This document shows, in pieces, positions 19,466 to 28,167 of a stretch of 64,000 bases of DNA. The DNA lies in contig NZ_CP154278.1 of the NCBI RefSeq assembly GCF_039540065.1, positions 186,001 through 250,000 of the forward strand, read 5' to 3'. This DNA is from Wolbachia endosymbiont of Encarsia formosa. GTDB taxonomy: Bacteria; Pseudomonadota; Alphaproteobacteria; Rickettsiales; Anaplasmataceae. The notes beneath the pieces were generated by a model. The model saw only the letters and a list, made by a program, of their open reading frames with translations, made no database searches and had not been told where the DNA came from. Each line of letters starts with the position of its first letter. The stretch's first letter is position 1. The translations under genes and the position numbers were made by a program.

Positions 19466-20737
19466 ATGAAGGTTTTGGTTATAGGTTCTGGTGGGCGTGA
19501 GCATGCTTTACTTTGGGCTCTAAAGAAGTCTCCTATCTTGACTAAGTTATATGTTACTCCTGGTCGACCGGCCATGGAGAATTTTGGAGTTCTTGTGAAT
19601 ATAAATATTCAAGATTCAGTGGATGTTACACAATTTTGCAAGAAAGAAAATATAGAACTAGTAATTATTGGTCCAGAGCAACCGATAATTAATGGACTTG
19701 CTGATGATTTAACTGCGGAGGGGATAAACGTTTTTGCTCCAAGTCAAGCAGCTGCAAAACTTGAGGCATCAAAGTCTTTTACGAAGGAACTATGTAAACA
19801 ATATGGTATACCGACCGCCAAGTATGAACGTTTTATTGATGAAAGGTTAGCTAAAAATTTTGTCCGTAGTAATAAAATAAAATTGCCGCTTGTAATTAAA
19901 GCAAATGGAATTGCAGCAGGGAAAGGTGTCATAATATGCCACACAGAAAATGAGGCTTTTTCATCAATAGATTCAATGCTAGTGGAGAAAAATCTTGGTG
20001 AGTTAGGTGAAGAAGTAATCATAGAAGAGTTTTTAATTGGAGAGGAAGTAAGTTTTTTTGCTCTTATTGATGGGTTGAAGGTAGTAACCCTTGGGTGTGC
20101 AAAAGATTACAAGAGAGTTGGTGAAAATAATGAGGGACAAAATACTGGAGGCATGGGTTCATACTCATCACCTTCGATTATAAGTAAGGAGATGGAGAAA
20201 AAAATTATCCAAAAAATAATATATCCTACAATTCAAGCACTGACTAACATGGGAACATCCTATAAAGGAGTACTCTTTGCTGGTTTAATGATTTGCAAAG
20301 ATAGTCCAAAGCTTCTTGAGTATAATGTTAGGTTTGGGGATCCGGAAATACAATCTATGTTACCTAGACTTGATCCAAATTGTGATTTGCTAAAGTTGAT
20401 GTTGTCAGTTGCAGAAGGCAAGTTAAATACAAAAATGGTGGAGTTTAATCACAAAACTACAGTTTGTGTAGTCGTTGCAAGTAAAGGCTATCCTGGTGAT
20501 TATCAAAAAGGAGAGGTAATTAAAGGATTAGATAAAATTGAAAACATTCCTGGAGTGCTAGTATTTCATGCTGGTACTAAGCTAGATGAAAATGGTAATT
20601 GGATTTCCGATGGCGGAAGGGTACTAAATATAGTAGGAGAAGGAAACACTCTGGAAGAAGCTAAAAGTAAAGTGTACTCAGCATTAAATTTTCTAGAATG
20701 GTCAGGTGGGTTCTTCAGGTATGATATTGGTAGTTAA
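19466..20737 (+). CDS. purD: Phosphoribosylamine-glycine ligase
   Basis: PurD ligates glycine to 5-phosphoribosylamine in de novo purine synthesis. The 423 residues start MKVLVIGSGGREHALLWAL and show the ATP-grasp features KANGIAAGKGV, EEFLIGEEVSF, NTGGMGSYSSP and YNVRFGDPE. A good ribosome-binding site, GCGAGG, lies about 10 bases before the ATG. It follows serS on the same strand; the two are metabolically unrelated and probably only share a transcript. Confidence 0.97.
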   Translation: MKVLVIGSGGREHALLWALKKSPILTKLYVTPGRPAMENFGVLVNINIQDSVDVTQFCKKENIELVIIGPEQPIINGLADDLTAEGINVFAPSQAAAKLEASKSFTKELCKQYGIPTAKYERFIDERLAKNFVRSNKIKLPLVIKANGIAAGKGVIICHTENEAFSSIDSMLVEKNLGELGEEVIIEEFLIGEEVSFFALIDGLKVVTLGCAKDYKRVGENNEGQNTGGMGSYSSPSIISKEMEKKIIQKIIYPTIQALTNMGTSYKGVLFAGLMICKDSPKLLEYNVRFGDPEIQSMLPRLDPNCDLLKLMLSVAEGKLNTKMVEFNHKTTVCVVVASKGYPGDYQKGEVIKGLDKIENIPGVLVFHAGTKLDENGNWISDGGRVLNIVGEGNTLEEAKSKVYSALNFLEWSGGFFRYDIGS

Positions 20738-20783
20738 TTTAGCTCATGCAGAAACGAAAAAAGTCACTTTGCAAGCAGTAAAC

Positions 20784-21339
20784 TAAAGAAAAACATCAAC
20801 TAGGTTTATAATCTATCACTACCGTGTTTGCAATTTTGTCGTGAAAAGCTTGTTTATGTTCATCACCTACTACATATACTAAAACTAAGATTAGTATAGC
20901 TAAGAATAAAATGGGATTACAAAGTGATATGCGATAAATTATAAAAAGAGCTATAGTCTTTTTCATTGCTTGCATTGTAGTGATTGACTCAAATGTATCT
21001 TTGTCTTTTACACGCATGCTAAATAACAAGTGTCTTGGAGTGCCGCCAAATTTTACTAGCATGAATATATGAAATATACATGGTATCATTAAAAATAAAG
21101 AAAATACAATCGTGGTGATTACAATTATTGCACCCATGATCCCTTGTATTGCGTGTGTAAGTGAGAAACCCACCGCCATTAAACCAAATGGTATTGCGAT
21201 AAATAAAATACAATCAACTATAAATGCTAGAGTACGTCTTATCATCGTTGAGTAGTTTACTTTTTTATCTATGTACTACCTATAAAGAAAAACATCAACT
21301 AGGTTTATAGTCTATCACTACTGTTTTTGCAATTTTGTC
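20784..21339. repeat. 57-bp direct repeat marking the RDD gene duplication
   Basis: Bases 20784-20840 and 21283-21339 differ at only three positions by eye. Each covers the stop codon, the last codons (VVIDYKPS) and 3' flank of one RDD gene. The rest of the two genes has diverged much more, so the ends may have been homogenised by gene conversion or are under constraint. Confidence 0.85.
20796..21245 (-). CDS. RDD family membrane protein, copy 1
   Basis: RDD-family proteins are small multi-helix membrane proteins, some linked to ion or solute transport. The 149 residues begin MIRRTLAFIVDCILFIAIPFG, have three to four hydrophobic segments, the GGTPRHLLFSMRVKDKDT motif and end VVIDYKPS. It is a tandem paralogue of the gene upstream. 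In-frame codons before the ATG (DKKVNYST) match the paralogue's N-terminus (DTKISYAR) back to an ATA at 21270-21272 where the paralogue has ATG, so the ancestral start has either mutated or ATA is used. Transport substrate is unknown. Confidence 0.75.
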   Translation of the reverse strand: MIRRTLAFIVDCILFIAIPFGLMAVGFSLTHAIQGIMGAIIVITTIVFSLFLMIPCIFHIFMLVKFGGTPRHLLFSMRVKDKDTFESITTMQAMKKTIALFIIYRISLCNPILFLAILILVLVYVVGDEHKQAFHDKIANTVVIDYKPS

Positions 21340-21786
21340 ATTAAGGAACTGTTTATGCTTATCAAATGTTGCAAACAATATGATAATAATTGGTAAAATT
21401 ATAAATAGACTAGAAATACTCAATATTGTATAAAAAATTATAAAATATAACAATCCAAAAGTTCCTGTTCTGATTATTGTTTGTGTTATAGTGATTTTTT
21501 CAAGTGTATTTTTGTCTTTTATATGCATACGAAGCAATAATTGTCCCGGAGTTCCGCCGAATTCTATTATCGTAAATGCATAAAATGCTAATGCCAATAT
21601 TAGCTCTGTTACATTAAGAATTGTTGCGTTGTCTGAAATTATTTTAACCGCATTGGGTGTTAAAGTACCTAAGGTACATCCAATGTTAAATCCAATAAAA
21701 TACTTTATCGCCGTTAATAAAATATGATCAAACGCAAATGCAAAAATGCGTCTCGTAACTCTTGCATAGCTTATTTTAGTATCCAT
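21295..21786 (-). CDS. RDD family membrane protein, copy 2
   Basis: A 163-residue multi-helix membrane protein with the RDD signature: SYARVTRRIFAFAFDHILL at the start, FGGTPGQLLLRMHIKDKNT in the middle and IAKTVVIDYKPS at the end. It matches the downstream gene throughout, and the DNA around the two stop codons is nearly identical over 57 bases, so the pair is a tandem duplication. It is divergent from icd. The substrate is not apparent from sequence. Confidence 0.8.
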   Translation of the reverse strand: MDTKISYARVTRRIFAFAFDHILLTAIKYFIGFNIGCTLGTLTPNAVKIISDNATILNVTELILALAFYAFTIIEFGGTPGQLLLRMHIKDKNTLEKITITQTIIRTGTFGLLYFIIFYTILSISSLFIILPIIIILFATFDKHKQFLNDKIAKTVVIDYKPS

Positions 21787-21832
21787 ACAACCCCAACCGC
21801 ATTACTAACTGACATAAGAACATGTTATTAAA

Positions 21833-21915
21833 TAACTGTAAATACGTCAACTTGTACAGTACTAGCTGCTTGTGCCACTATATTATTTGAATTAACATTA
21901 AATCATTTACAGTTA
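21833..21915 (+). promoter_or_regulatory. 11-bp inverted repeat in the icd leader
   Basis: TAACTGTAAAT at 21833-21843 is the exact reverse complement of ATTTACAGTTA at 21905-21915. The second arm abuts the AAGGAAG ribosome-binding site of icd, whose ATG is at 21924. In RNA the arms could pair across a 61-base loop and mask the ribosome-binding site, or the DNA could bind a dimeric regulator. Neither role is proven. Confidence 0.35.
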
Positions 21916-21923
21916 AGGAAGTT

Positions 21924-23342
21924 ATGTCAACACCAATCACAGTTGCGTATGGCGATGGTATCGGCCCAGAAATTATGGAAGCGGTGCTGTCGATATTGCG
22001 TGAAGCAGAAGCGAAGATCTCAATAGATATTATTGAAATAGGGGAGCGTGTTTATAGTAAGGAATGGTCTCATGGAATTTCTCCGAGTGGTTGGGAATCT
22101 ATCGAAAGGACAAAGATATTACTCAAATCTCCAACAACAACTCCGCAAGGTAAAGGCCACAAAAGCTTGAACGTTGCACTCAGAAAAAATCTAGGGTTGT
22201 ATGCAAATATCAGACCATGCATTTCATATCATCCTGTCATAGAGAATAAATTTGATAAGTTTGATATTGTAGTAATACGTGAAAATGAAGAGGACGTTTA
22301 CACCGGAATAGAGCATAGGCTCACTGGTGACTCGTACCAATGCACTAAAATTATTACTAGATCTGGCTCAGAAAAAATATGCAGGTACGCTTTTGAATAT
22401 GCGAAAAAACACAACAGAAAGAAAGTAACTTGCCTGACTAAAGACAACATAATGAAAATGACTGACGGCGCTTTTCATGCAGCGTTTGATCGTATTGCAA
22501 AAGAATATCCGGATATAAAGGCGGAACATTATATAGTTGATATTGGAATGGCAAAAGTTGCTACAGAGCCTGAGAATTTCGATGTTATAGTAACTGAGAA
22601 TCTATATGGGGATATATTATCAGATATAGTGGCACAAACCTCTGGATCTGTAGGACTCGCTGGAAGTAGCAATATAGGTAATGAATATGCAATGTTCGAA
22701 GCAGTGCATGGTTCTGCTCCTGATATTGCAGGAAAAAATATAGCTAATCCTTCTGGTCTTTTAAATGCTGCAGTGCATATGCTAATTTACATAGGTAAAG
22801 CTGCTACTGCAAAACTAATTTATGATGCGTGGCTGAAGACTTTGGAGGATGGAATACATACTGCTGATTTATATAAAGAGAAAAAAAGTAAACAGAAAGT
22901 TGGTACAAAAGAATTTGCAGAGGCTGTTATAGATAATCTAGGGAAAAAACCCACAACGTTATCTGAGCTTATAATTAGCAGTGATTCGGATAGTAAAATA
23001 AATAAAGTACAATACAATTACGAACAAGATTACAAAGTTAAAAAGCTAGTGGGTAGTGATATAACGCTTGCCTGGGACAAATCCAACAATTTTGATCAAA
23101 TAGTTAGGTTATTTGAATCGAGTAATCTGAAAATGATAGCAATATACTCAAAAGGACTTGCAATTTGGCCAGGAGGCTCAAAGTCTTCAAGTGAACAAAT
23201 AACCTGCAGGTTCATTGCAAATAATGAAATTACAAATAGTGATGTGAATAACTTGCTAGTCAAATTTGAGGAACATAATTTTGATGTAGTGAGAATGGAC
23301 AAATTGTATTTATACGATGGGAAAGAGGGTTTTTTCTCTTAA
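21924..23342 (+). CDS. icd: Isocitrate dehydrogenase
   Basis: Oxidatively decarboxylates isocitrate to 2-oxoglutarate in the TCA cycle, the central energy pathway of Wolbachia. The 472 residues include YGDGIGPEI near the start, the substrate-binding region SLNVALRKNLGLYANIRPC, ENLYGDILSD and NPSGLLNAAVHML. Length exceeds the 415-430 of the enteric enzyme because of a roughly 140-residue C-terminal extension, as in the rickettsial/Thermus-like branch. A clear AAGGAAG precedes the ATG. Cofactor (NAD or NADP) was not resolved. Confidence 0.95.
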   Translation: MSTPITVAYGDGIGPEIMEAVLSILREAEAKISIDIIEIGERVYSKEWSHGISPSGWESIERTKILLKSPTTTPQGKGHKSLNVALRKNLGLYANIRPCISYHPVIENKFDKFDIVVIRENEEDVYTGIEHRLTGDSYQCTKIITRSGSEKICRYAFEYAKKHNRKKVTCLTKDNIMKMTDGAFHAAFDRIAKEYPDIKAEHYIVDIGMAKVATEPENFDVIVTENLYGDILSDIVAQTSGSVGLAGSSNIGNEYAMFEAVHGSAPDIAGKNIANPSGLLNAAVHMLIYIGKAATAKLIYDAWLKTLEDGIHTADLYKEKKSKQKVGTKEFAEAVIDNLGKKPTTLSELIISSDSDSKINKVQYNYEQDYKVKKLVGSDITLAWDKSNNFDQIVRLFESSNLKMIAIYSKGLAIWPGGSKSSSEQITCRFIANNEITNSDVNNLLVKFEEHNFDVVRMDKLYLYDGKEGFFS

Positions 23343-23424
23343 TGAGAGTTAAACATGTTTATGCCTGTGTAAAATACAAAATGTAGTATGCTAATAGCAT
23401 GGTATATTTATGTGAGGCACAGTA

Positions 23425-24601
23425 ATGAATCAACATTTTAAGTTAACTAATCAGGAGTTTTATGATAACGCTGACCTGTTTAAAGTATTAGAAATAAAAG
23501 CTGAGCAAGTTGTAGACAAGAATTATGAAGAGCTTAGCGCAACTTTGAAGAAGCAGCATAAGAAGTTAATTCTTGTAAATCATCCTGACAAAGGTGGAGA
23601 CAAAGATAGATTTGATCGAATTTATAAAGCTTATCAAGAGCTAAAAAAATATATTGAGCCTTTAGAATTAGGAAATCCTTGTGTTAAAGTTAGCGTTGAT
23701 GCTGAAAGTGATGGCCGTTTAACGGCAAGAGAGTTTCACTATAGGAAGAAGCTATTTAGTACACTAGGGATTGGTGAAGAAGCTATAGGTGGGGATTACG
23801 AAAAATTGAATTCTATATTGCAAAAAAAAACTTTATGAGGGTTGTGCTAATGATGATACTGAGCAATTACGCTCTTATATTTCTCCTCTAGGGAACAAAA
23901 AGGATCTAGTAGATGAGGATAAAAAACAATTAGCATTGAAATTTATAGAGTATAAAAATTTTCTACTGCTTGTCCCAAAAATAAGTTTTCTGCCTTTAAG
24001 GCTATTAACCACAGTTACTGTAGGTTGCTATTTTTCATGGTGGATCATAGCATTTAATATCATTTGTAATAAAGTCATTGGTTCATTAGTAAATTATTAT
24101 ATGGAGAAGTATAAAAACTCAGAAATTTCCACTGATGAATTCACAAGTAAAATGAGCTATATCGAACTAAGCAGTAAACTTCTTATCAACTATCCTTTAG
24201 CTGCTTTTTATGTTTATTTAGTTACAACAAATTTCATTGCTAATGGATTAACTGTTGGTGGAGCTATACTTGGTCCACTATTGTTATTGGCAGTATTAAT
24301 TGAAGCGTTAGCTCTTATTTTCTCAAAAGGCTGTGAAATATATGCCGACAAGCACACAAAAGATTTACTAGAAGAGGATCAAAAAGATAGAGTGCAAAAG
24401 GAAACTGATCTGTTAGGACGGTATGATCCACGAAAACTGTTAATGCCAATTATCATGCCTCTTGTTAGAAAGTGTTTTGCAGAAGTGGCAAGTGAATTTG
24501 CTGAGAGGAATTTTGATGAAGTGAACACTAATGTGTCTGATGTCAACACTGAGCAGCAATTTAAACCTCAAGAAACTGGATTTACACAACAAACAGTGTA
24601 G
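23425..24601 (+). pseudogene. J-domain membrane protein, frameshifted at an A9 tract
   Basis: The first frame (23425-23838) encodes a DnaJ-like segment with KKLILVNHPDKGGDKDRFDRI, keeping the HPD tripeptide that stimulates Hsp70 ATPase, then a second domain-like stretch. It runs into TGA just after C(A)9 at 23821-23830. Removing one A restores QKKLYEGCANDDTEQLRSYI and an open frame through to 24601, which contains two strongly hydrophobic regions (around 23990-24080 and 24190-24330) and a charged tail. The intact protein would be about 391 residues: an N-terminal J domain with C-terminal membrane helices. The cause could be a real mutation, a sequencing or assembly error, or slippage that still makes the full protein. 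No close functional name is recognised. Confidence 0.75.
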
Positions 24602-24622
24602 TATAAGCTTTTAGCTCTATGC

Positions 24623-25261
24623 ATGGACTCAAAAAAAGTAGAACTGATATTTGAAAAATTCAAGCAATCAAATCCTACACCAAAAATAGAGCTAAATTAT
24701 ACCAATCATTTTACGTTATTAGTTGCAATAGTTCTGTCAGCGCGGACGACCGATATAAGTGTTAATAAAATTACAAAGGAGCTATTTAGTATCGCTGATA
24801 CGCCAGAAAAGATGTTGAATCTTGGGCAAAGTGAGCTGAGAAAATGCATAAGCAGTATTGGTTTATATAATTCCAAAGCAAAAAATATAATCGGGCTCAG
24901 TAAAATATTGATTGAGCGGTACAATAGCAAAGTGCCTACTAATTTCGATGATTTGGTATCTTTACCAGGGGTTGGGAGAAAGAGCGCTAATGTGTTCTTA
25001 AATTCAGGGCTTGGTATTCCAACATTGGCAATTGATACTCATGTTTTTAGAGTAAGCAATAGAGCTGGGCTTGTGAAAGAAAAAGATGTATTTAAAACAG
25101 AACAATCTCTTTTGAATGTTGTTCCAAAAAAATACCTACTTTATGCTCATCATTGGCTAGTTTTACACGGTAGATACATTTGCAAGGCACAAAAACCTTT
25201 GTGTGAAGCGTGCACAATTCATGATTTATGTGAGTTTGAATGCAAGAGGTATAAAGTCTAG
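24623..25261 (+). CDS. nth: Endonuclease III
   Basis: A DNA glycosylase/AP lyase removing oxidised pyrimidines in base excision repair. The 212 residues show the helix-hairpin-helix LPGVGRKSANVFLN with the catalytic lysine, the catalytic aspartate in AIDTHVFRVSNR, and the C-terminal 4Fe-4S ligands C-X6-C-X2-C-X5-C in CKAQKPLCEACTIHDLC. It starts 21 bases after the broken J-domain gene. Confidence 0.97.
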   Translation: MDSKKVELIFEKFKQSNPTPKIELNYTNHFTLLVAIVLSARTTDISVNKITKELFSIADTPEKMLNLGQSELRKCISSIGLYNSKAKNIIGLSKILIERYNSKVPTNFDDLVSLPGVGRKSANVFLNSGLGIPTLAIDTHVFRVSNRAGLVKEKDVFKTEQSLLNVVPKKYLLYAHHWLVLHGRYICKAQKPLCEACTIHDLCEFECKRYKV

Positions 25262-25307
25262 CACACTACTCCGATATTCCTTCCTTTTATCATTCAAGTT
25301 GGTTCCT

Positions 25308-25560
25308 TTATGATGACAGTTCCCAGATATTGGTTCTTTTTTTTCTAGATTCCAGTGTCAGCTACTTGAGTGACATGGTGGAATATCATCAGGGTACTCT
25401 CCTTCTTGTCATCCCAGTTCTTGACACTGGGATCCATCCTTTCTTACCAACAAAAACTTACCATAAGATGGCCTCTTTTGTGCTCAAAAATTTCTGAATT
25501 CCAGTGTCACGCATTGGGATGACGCCTAAGGGGCTACTCGCATGACACCCTCTTTTTAGC
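25308..25560. repeat. Cluster of Wolbachia palindromic repeat elements (left)
   Basis: Three copies of the dispersed element family are visible: 25340-25376 (TTCCAGTGTCAGCTACTTGA), 25411-25433 with 8-bp arms ATCCCAGT/ACTGGGAT around a 7-base loop, and 25494-25526 (CCAGTGTCACGCATTGGGAT). Related sequences occur at 46.8-47.0 kb and inside murD and gltX. The 25262-25970 gap otherwise holds only the broken small membrane gene described separately. Confidence 0.8.
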
Positions 25561-25875
25561 CCAAATCAAAATGTTCGTACAGCTGTGAGCCACGCGCTGC
25601 TCTTTTAGTTACAAATATTAAGACATTAACTAATTTAAAAAAGACAAAAGAATCCCCGTATAGCGAGTTTTAATAATGTAAATTGATAATGTGCTAACAA
25701 GCGCGATTTGGCTGAATGTAGAAAAAATAAAAAGACATGCAGCCGCTATAATTTTATGTAATTTGCCAATAAACATCTTAGTTTTTTACTGAATTTTGTC
25801 ATTGAATCTGCGTAGATCAAAAACAAGAATAAATACTCCTATTGTAAGAGTAAGGGAGTTGGCAAAATCTGTCAA
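25440..25875. repeat. Left arm of a large imperfect inverted repeat
   Basis: This segment is homologous in reverse orientation to 46515-46976. Bases 25637-25733 are identical by eye to the complement of 46630-46726 (97 bp). Weaker similarity extends outward to 25875 on one side and to about 25440 (TTCTTACCAACAAAAACTTA against TTCTTACCAAGAAAAACTTA) on the other. The two arms enclose about 20.6 kb. Confidence 0.85.
25630..25875 (-). pseudogene. Small membrane protein gene, interrupted copy
   Basis: Reading the minus strand from the TTG at 25875 gives LTDFANSLTLTIGVFILVFD and continues to DKIQ, where a 12-base insertion (25777-25788) introduces a TAA. After it, an ATG at 25776 reopens MFIGKLHKIIAAACLFIFST and runs to TAG at 25630-25632. 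The intact homologue at 46515-46733 has GTG in place of the insertion plus ATG. Either the gene is dead, or a shortened 48-residue product is made from the internal ATG. No known family was recognised. Confidence 0.6.
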
Positions 25876-25969
25876 GGAATTTTCTGTTGGCTAAGGTTGT
25901 GACAATAAAGTTAAGCGCTGCCAAAAACTATGGAAGAAGTCATTATAATTTGTATTATATCTTTATAAA

Positions 25970-27502
25970 ATGGTTCGCATAAGTTATCTAGAAGTGCAAC
26001 TAAACAAATACAAAAATCAAAGTGTTGCGGTTTTCGGCCTTGGTAAAACTGGTTTTTCCGTCATTAATGCCCTAACAAAAAGCAGTGCAAAAATATATGC
26101 ATGGGATGATAATAAAGAGCAAATAGCAAATGCAAAAAAGATATATAAAGAGTGTAACTTTACTCATCCCAATGAGTATAATTGGCATGAGATAAGCACA
26201 CTAATTTTGAGCCCTGGAGTGCCAACAGAGCCACATTGGATAGTAAAACTTGCAAGAAACTTTAACTGCAAGATAAAATCAGACATTGAGCTATTTCTTG
26301 AAACTAAAACTACAAGCCAGAAGGTTGTAGGCATCACTGGAACAAATGGCAAATCAACCACCACGTCATTAATAGGGCACATATTAAAATCCACAGGCAA
26401 AAAAGTAGCTATTGGCGGAAATTTAGGTGTGCCTATTTTGGATCTAGAAAGAGACGCAGAAATTTATGTAATTGAATTCTCCTCTTTTCAATTGGAGCTA
26501 ATAAATAAAATTAATGTAGACATTTCTGTATTGCTCAACATCACACCAGACCACATAGATAGACATAGAAGTATGAATAACTACATAGCAACTAAATTAA
26601 AATTGATAAATGGTAGCAAGATTGCCGTGATAGGATGTGATAACAAAATTACCGCTGATGTATTCAATAAATTCACTGGGAACAAAATTCCAATTTCAGT
26701 AACATATTCCCTGGTTTCATCCCAGCGCGTGACCAGAAAAGAAAAACCATTGCCAACTACTCAGATGACAGAGGGTAGTGCAAGAGATCTAATATCATTG
26801 GCAGATAACAATTTGCTTGATTATAGTGAACAGATTACTGGTATAGATCGAAATTATCTGGATCCCAGTGTCAGCTACTTGGATGACAAAAGGAGTGCTG
26901 AGATCCAGGATATCTCGCTAAAACTAGAGAATCACAACTTATCAATTAGTGATATGAAAGTAAACCTAGTATCCAATGTAGAAAATATAGTAGCTGCACA
27001 CGCTGTGTGCAAGTTACTTGGAGTAGATAGAAGCACTATTGTCAATGAAATCAAATCCTTTCCAGTGCTAAGACACAGAAATGAATTTCTTGGCAAAATA
27101 CATAATGTACTTTTTATCAACGATAGCAAAGCAACCAATGCAGAATCGACCGAAAAGGCAATTTTATCTTATAAAAACATATATTGGATTGTTGGCGGAA
27201 AAATCAAAAAAGGCGGAATAGAATCATTAAGCAAGCATTTCACCAAGATTAGAAAAGCTTTTCTTATTGGAGAATCAACTGAAGTTTTTGCAAACATTAT
27301 GGAGAACAAAATAGATTATATGAAGTGCTATAATCTAGAAAACGCATTTAAACTGGCTTTTGAAGAGGCCATAAATAGCAAAGAAGAAGTAGCGATATTA
27401 CTTTCTCCTGCATGTTCTTCTTTTGATCAGTGGAAAAATTTTGAAGAGCGCGGTGAAGCATTTTGCAGAATGTTTGAAAATCTCAGGTACAATTACATGT
27501 AG
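25970..27502 (+). CDS. murD: UDP-N-acetylmuramoyl-L-alanine-D-glutamate ligase, with repeat-derived insert
   Basis: MurD adds D-glutamate during peptidoglycan (lipid II) precursor synthesis, retained in Wolbachia although a classic wall is not seen. The start SVAVFGLGKTGFS, the ATP site GITGTNGKSTTTSLIG, LNITPDHIDRH and the C-terminal INDSKATNAESTEKAI are normal. The 510 residues exceed the usual 440-470. The excess is at about residues 245-320, where the DNA carries dispersed-repeat sequence (26719-26740 and 26858-26895) read in frame as SSQRVTRKEKP and DPSVSYLDDKRSAE. The frame is intact on both sides, so the enzyme probably tolerates it as a surface loop. Confidence 0.95.
   Translation: MVRISYLEVQLNKYKNQSVAVFGLGKTGFSVINALTKSSAKIYAWDDNKEQIANAKKIYKECNFTHPNEYNWHEISTLILSPGVPTEPHWIVKLARNFNCKIKSDIELFLETKTTSQKVVGITGTNGKSTTTSLIGHILKSTGKKVAIGGNLGVPILDLERDAEIYVIEFSSFQLELINKINVDISVLLNITPDHIDRHRSMNNYIATKLKLINGSKIAVIGCDNKITADVFNKFTGNKIPISVTYSLVSSQRVTRKEKPLPTTQMTEGSARDLISLADNNLLDYSEQITGIDRNYLDPSVSYLDDKRSAEIQDISLKLENHNLSISDMKVNLVSNVENIVAAHAVCKLLGVDRSTIVNEIKSFPVLRHRNEFLGKIHNVLFINDSKATNAESTEKAILSYKNIYWIVGGKIKKGGIESLSKHFTKIRKAFLIGESTEVFANIMENKIDYMKCYNLENAFKLAFEEAINSKEEVAILLSPACSSFDQWKNFEERGEAFCRMFENLRYNYM
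26719..26895 (+). repeat. Palindromic repeat element inserted in frame in murD
   Basis: ATCCCAGCGCGTGACCAGAA at 26719-26738 and GGATCCCAGTGTCAGCTACT from about 26860 match the two halves of the element seen compactly in gltX (53429-53476). Here the halves are separated by about 120 bases of other sequence. The element is translated without disturbing the murD frame. Confidence 0.8.
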
Positions 27503-27520
27503 TGTTTAGTATAATGTTGT

Positions 27521-28162
27521 ATGGAGCAAAAGTTAATAGTAGATGAACTGATTAAGGTTATCCCATTTGAAGGAATAAGTGATGCAACCTTATTAAAAGT
27601 ATGCACGAACCTTAACTTAGCCAATAGTTTTTGTAAATTTCAAAATGGAATATATAGTGCTTTGGAGTACATAGCAGAAAACTTAAATAGCTCAATGGAA
27701 GCTGAACTAAGAAATTCCAATTTAGAAGATATGAAAGTGCGAGAGCGGGTAAAGTTAGCTATTCAAATACGCCTTTCAAACTACGCTAAGTTACCAAATT
27801 ACAGAGAGTGTTTAAAAAATGTTTTATCATTCTCCATATTACCCCAAAATAAATACTTTTCTAGTAAACTCTTGTACAAAACTGTGAGCACAATTTGGTA
27901 CGGTATTTACGATCAATCAACAGATTTTAATTATTATACAAAAAGGGCAATATTAGCTGGAGTGTACTTAAGCACGATACTTTTTTTTATCAATGATTAC
28001 TCAGAAGATTTTGTGGATACTCTCTCATTTCTTGACAGGCGTATCAACAATGTCATGACGTTTCAAAAATTCAAAACTCGCTTAAAAGGAATCATAAGAA
28101 ACTTCTTACAAGCTTTCCATCACACTGGTTATTTATATTCTAAGATTATCTTATTTTTTTAA
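27521..28162 (+). CDS. coq9: COQ9 family protein (ubiquinone biosynthesis)
   Basis: COQ9 proteins bind lipid intermediates and support ubiquinone synthesis. The 213 residues contain the family core: VSTIWYGIYDQSTDFNYYTK, followed by RAILAGVYLSTILFFINDYS and FLDRRINNVM. The gene is 18 bases after murD and probably in its transcript. The C-terminal tail lacks other recognisable domains. Name transfer rests on the recognised motif pattern, not on an alignment. Confidence 0.8.
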   Translation: MEQKLIVDELIKVIPFEGISDATLLKVCTNLNLANSFCKFQNGIYSALEYIAENLNSSMEAELRNSNLEDMKVRERVKLAIQIRLSNYAKLPNYRECLKNVLSFSILPQNKYFSSKLLYKTVSTIWYGIYDQSTDFNYYTKRAILAGVYLSTILFFINDYSEDFVDTLSFLDRRINNVMTFQKFKTRLKGIIRNFLQAFHHTGYLYSKIILFF

Positions 28163-28167
28163 TCTTT

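Noticed and set aside
25262-25970. Remnant of an insertion sequence or transposon
   Set aside because: No transposase-like frame and no terminal inverted repeats around a coding core; the repeats fit the small palindromic element family.
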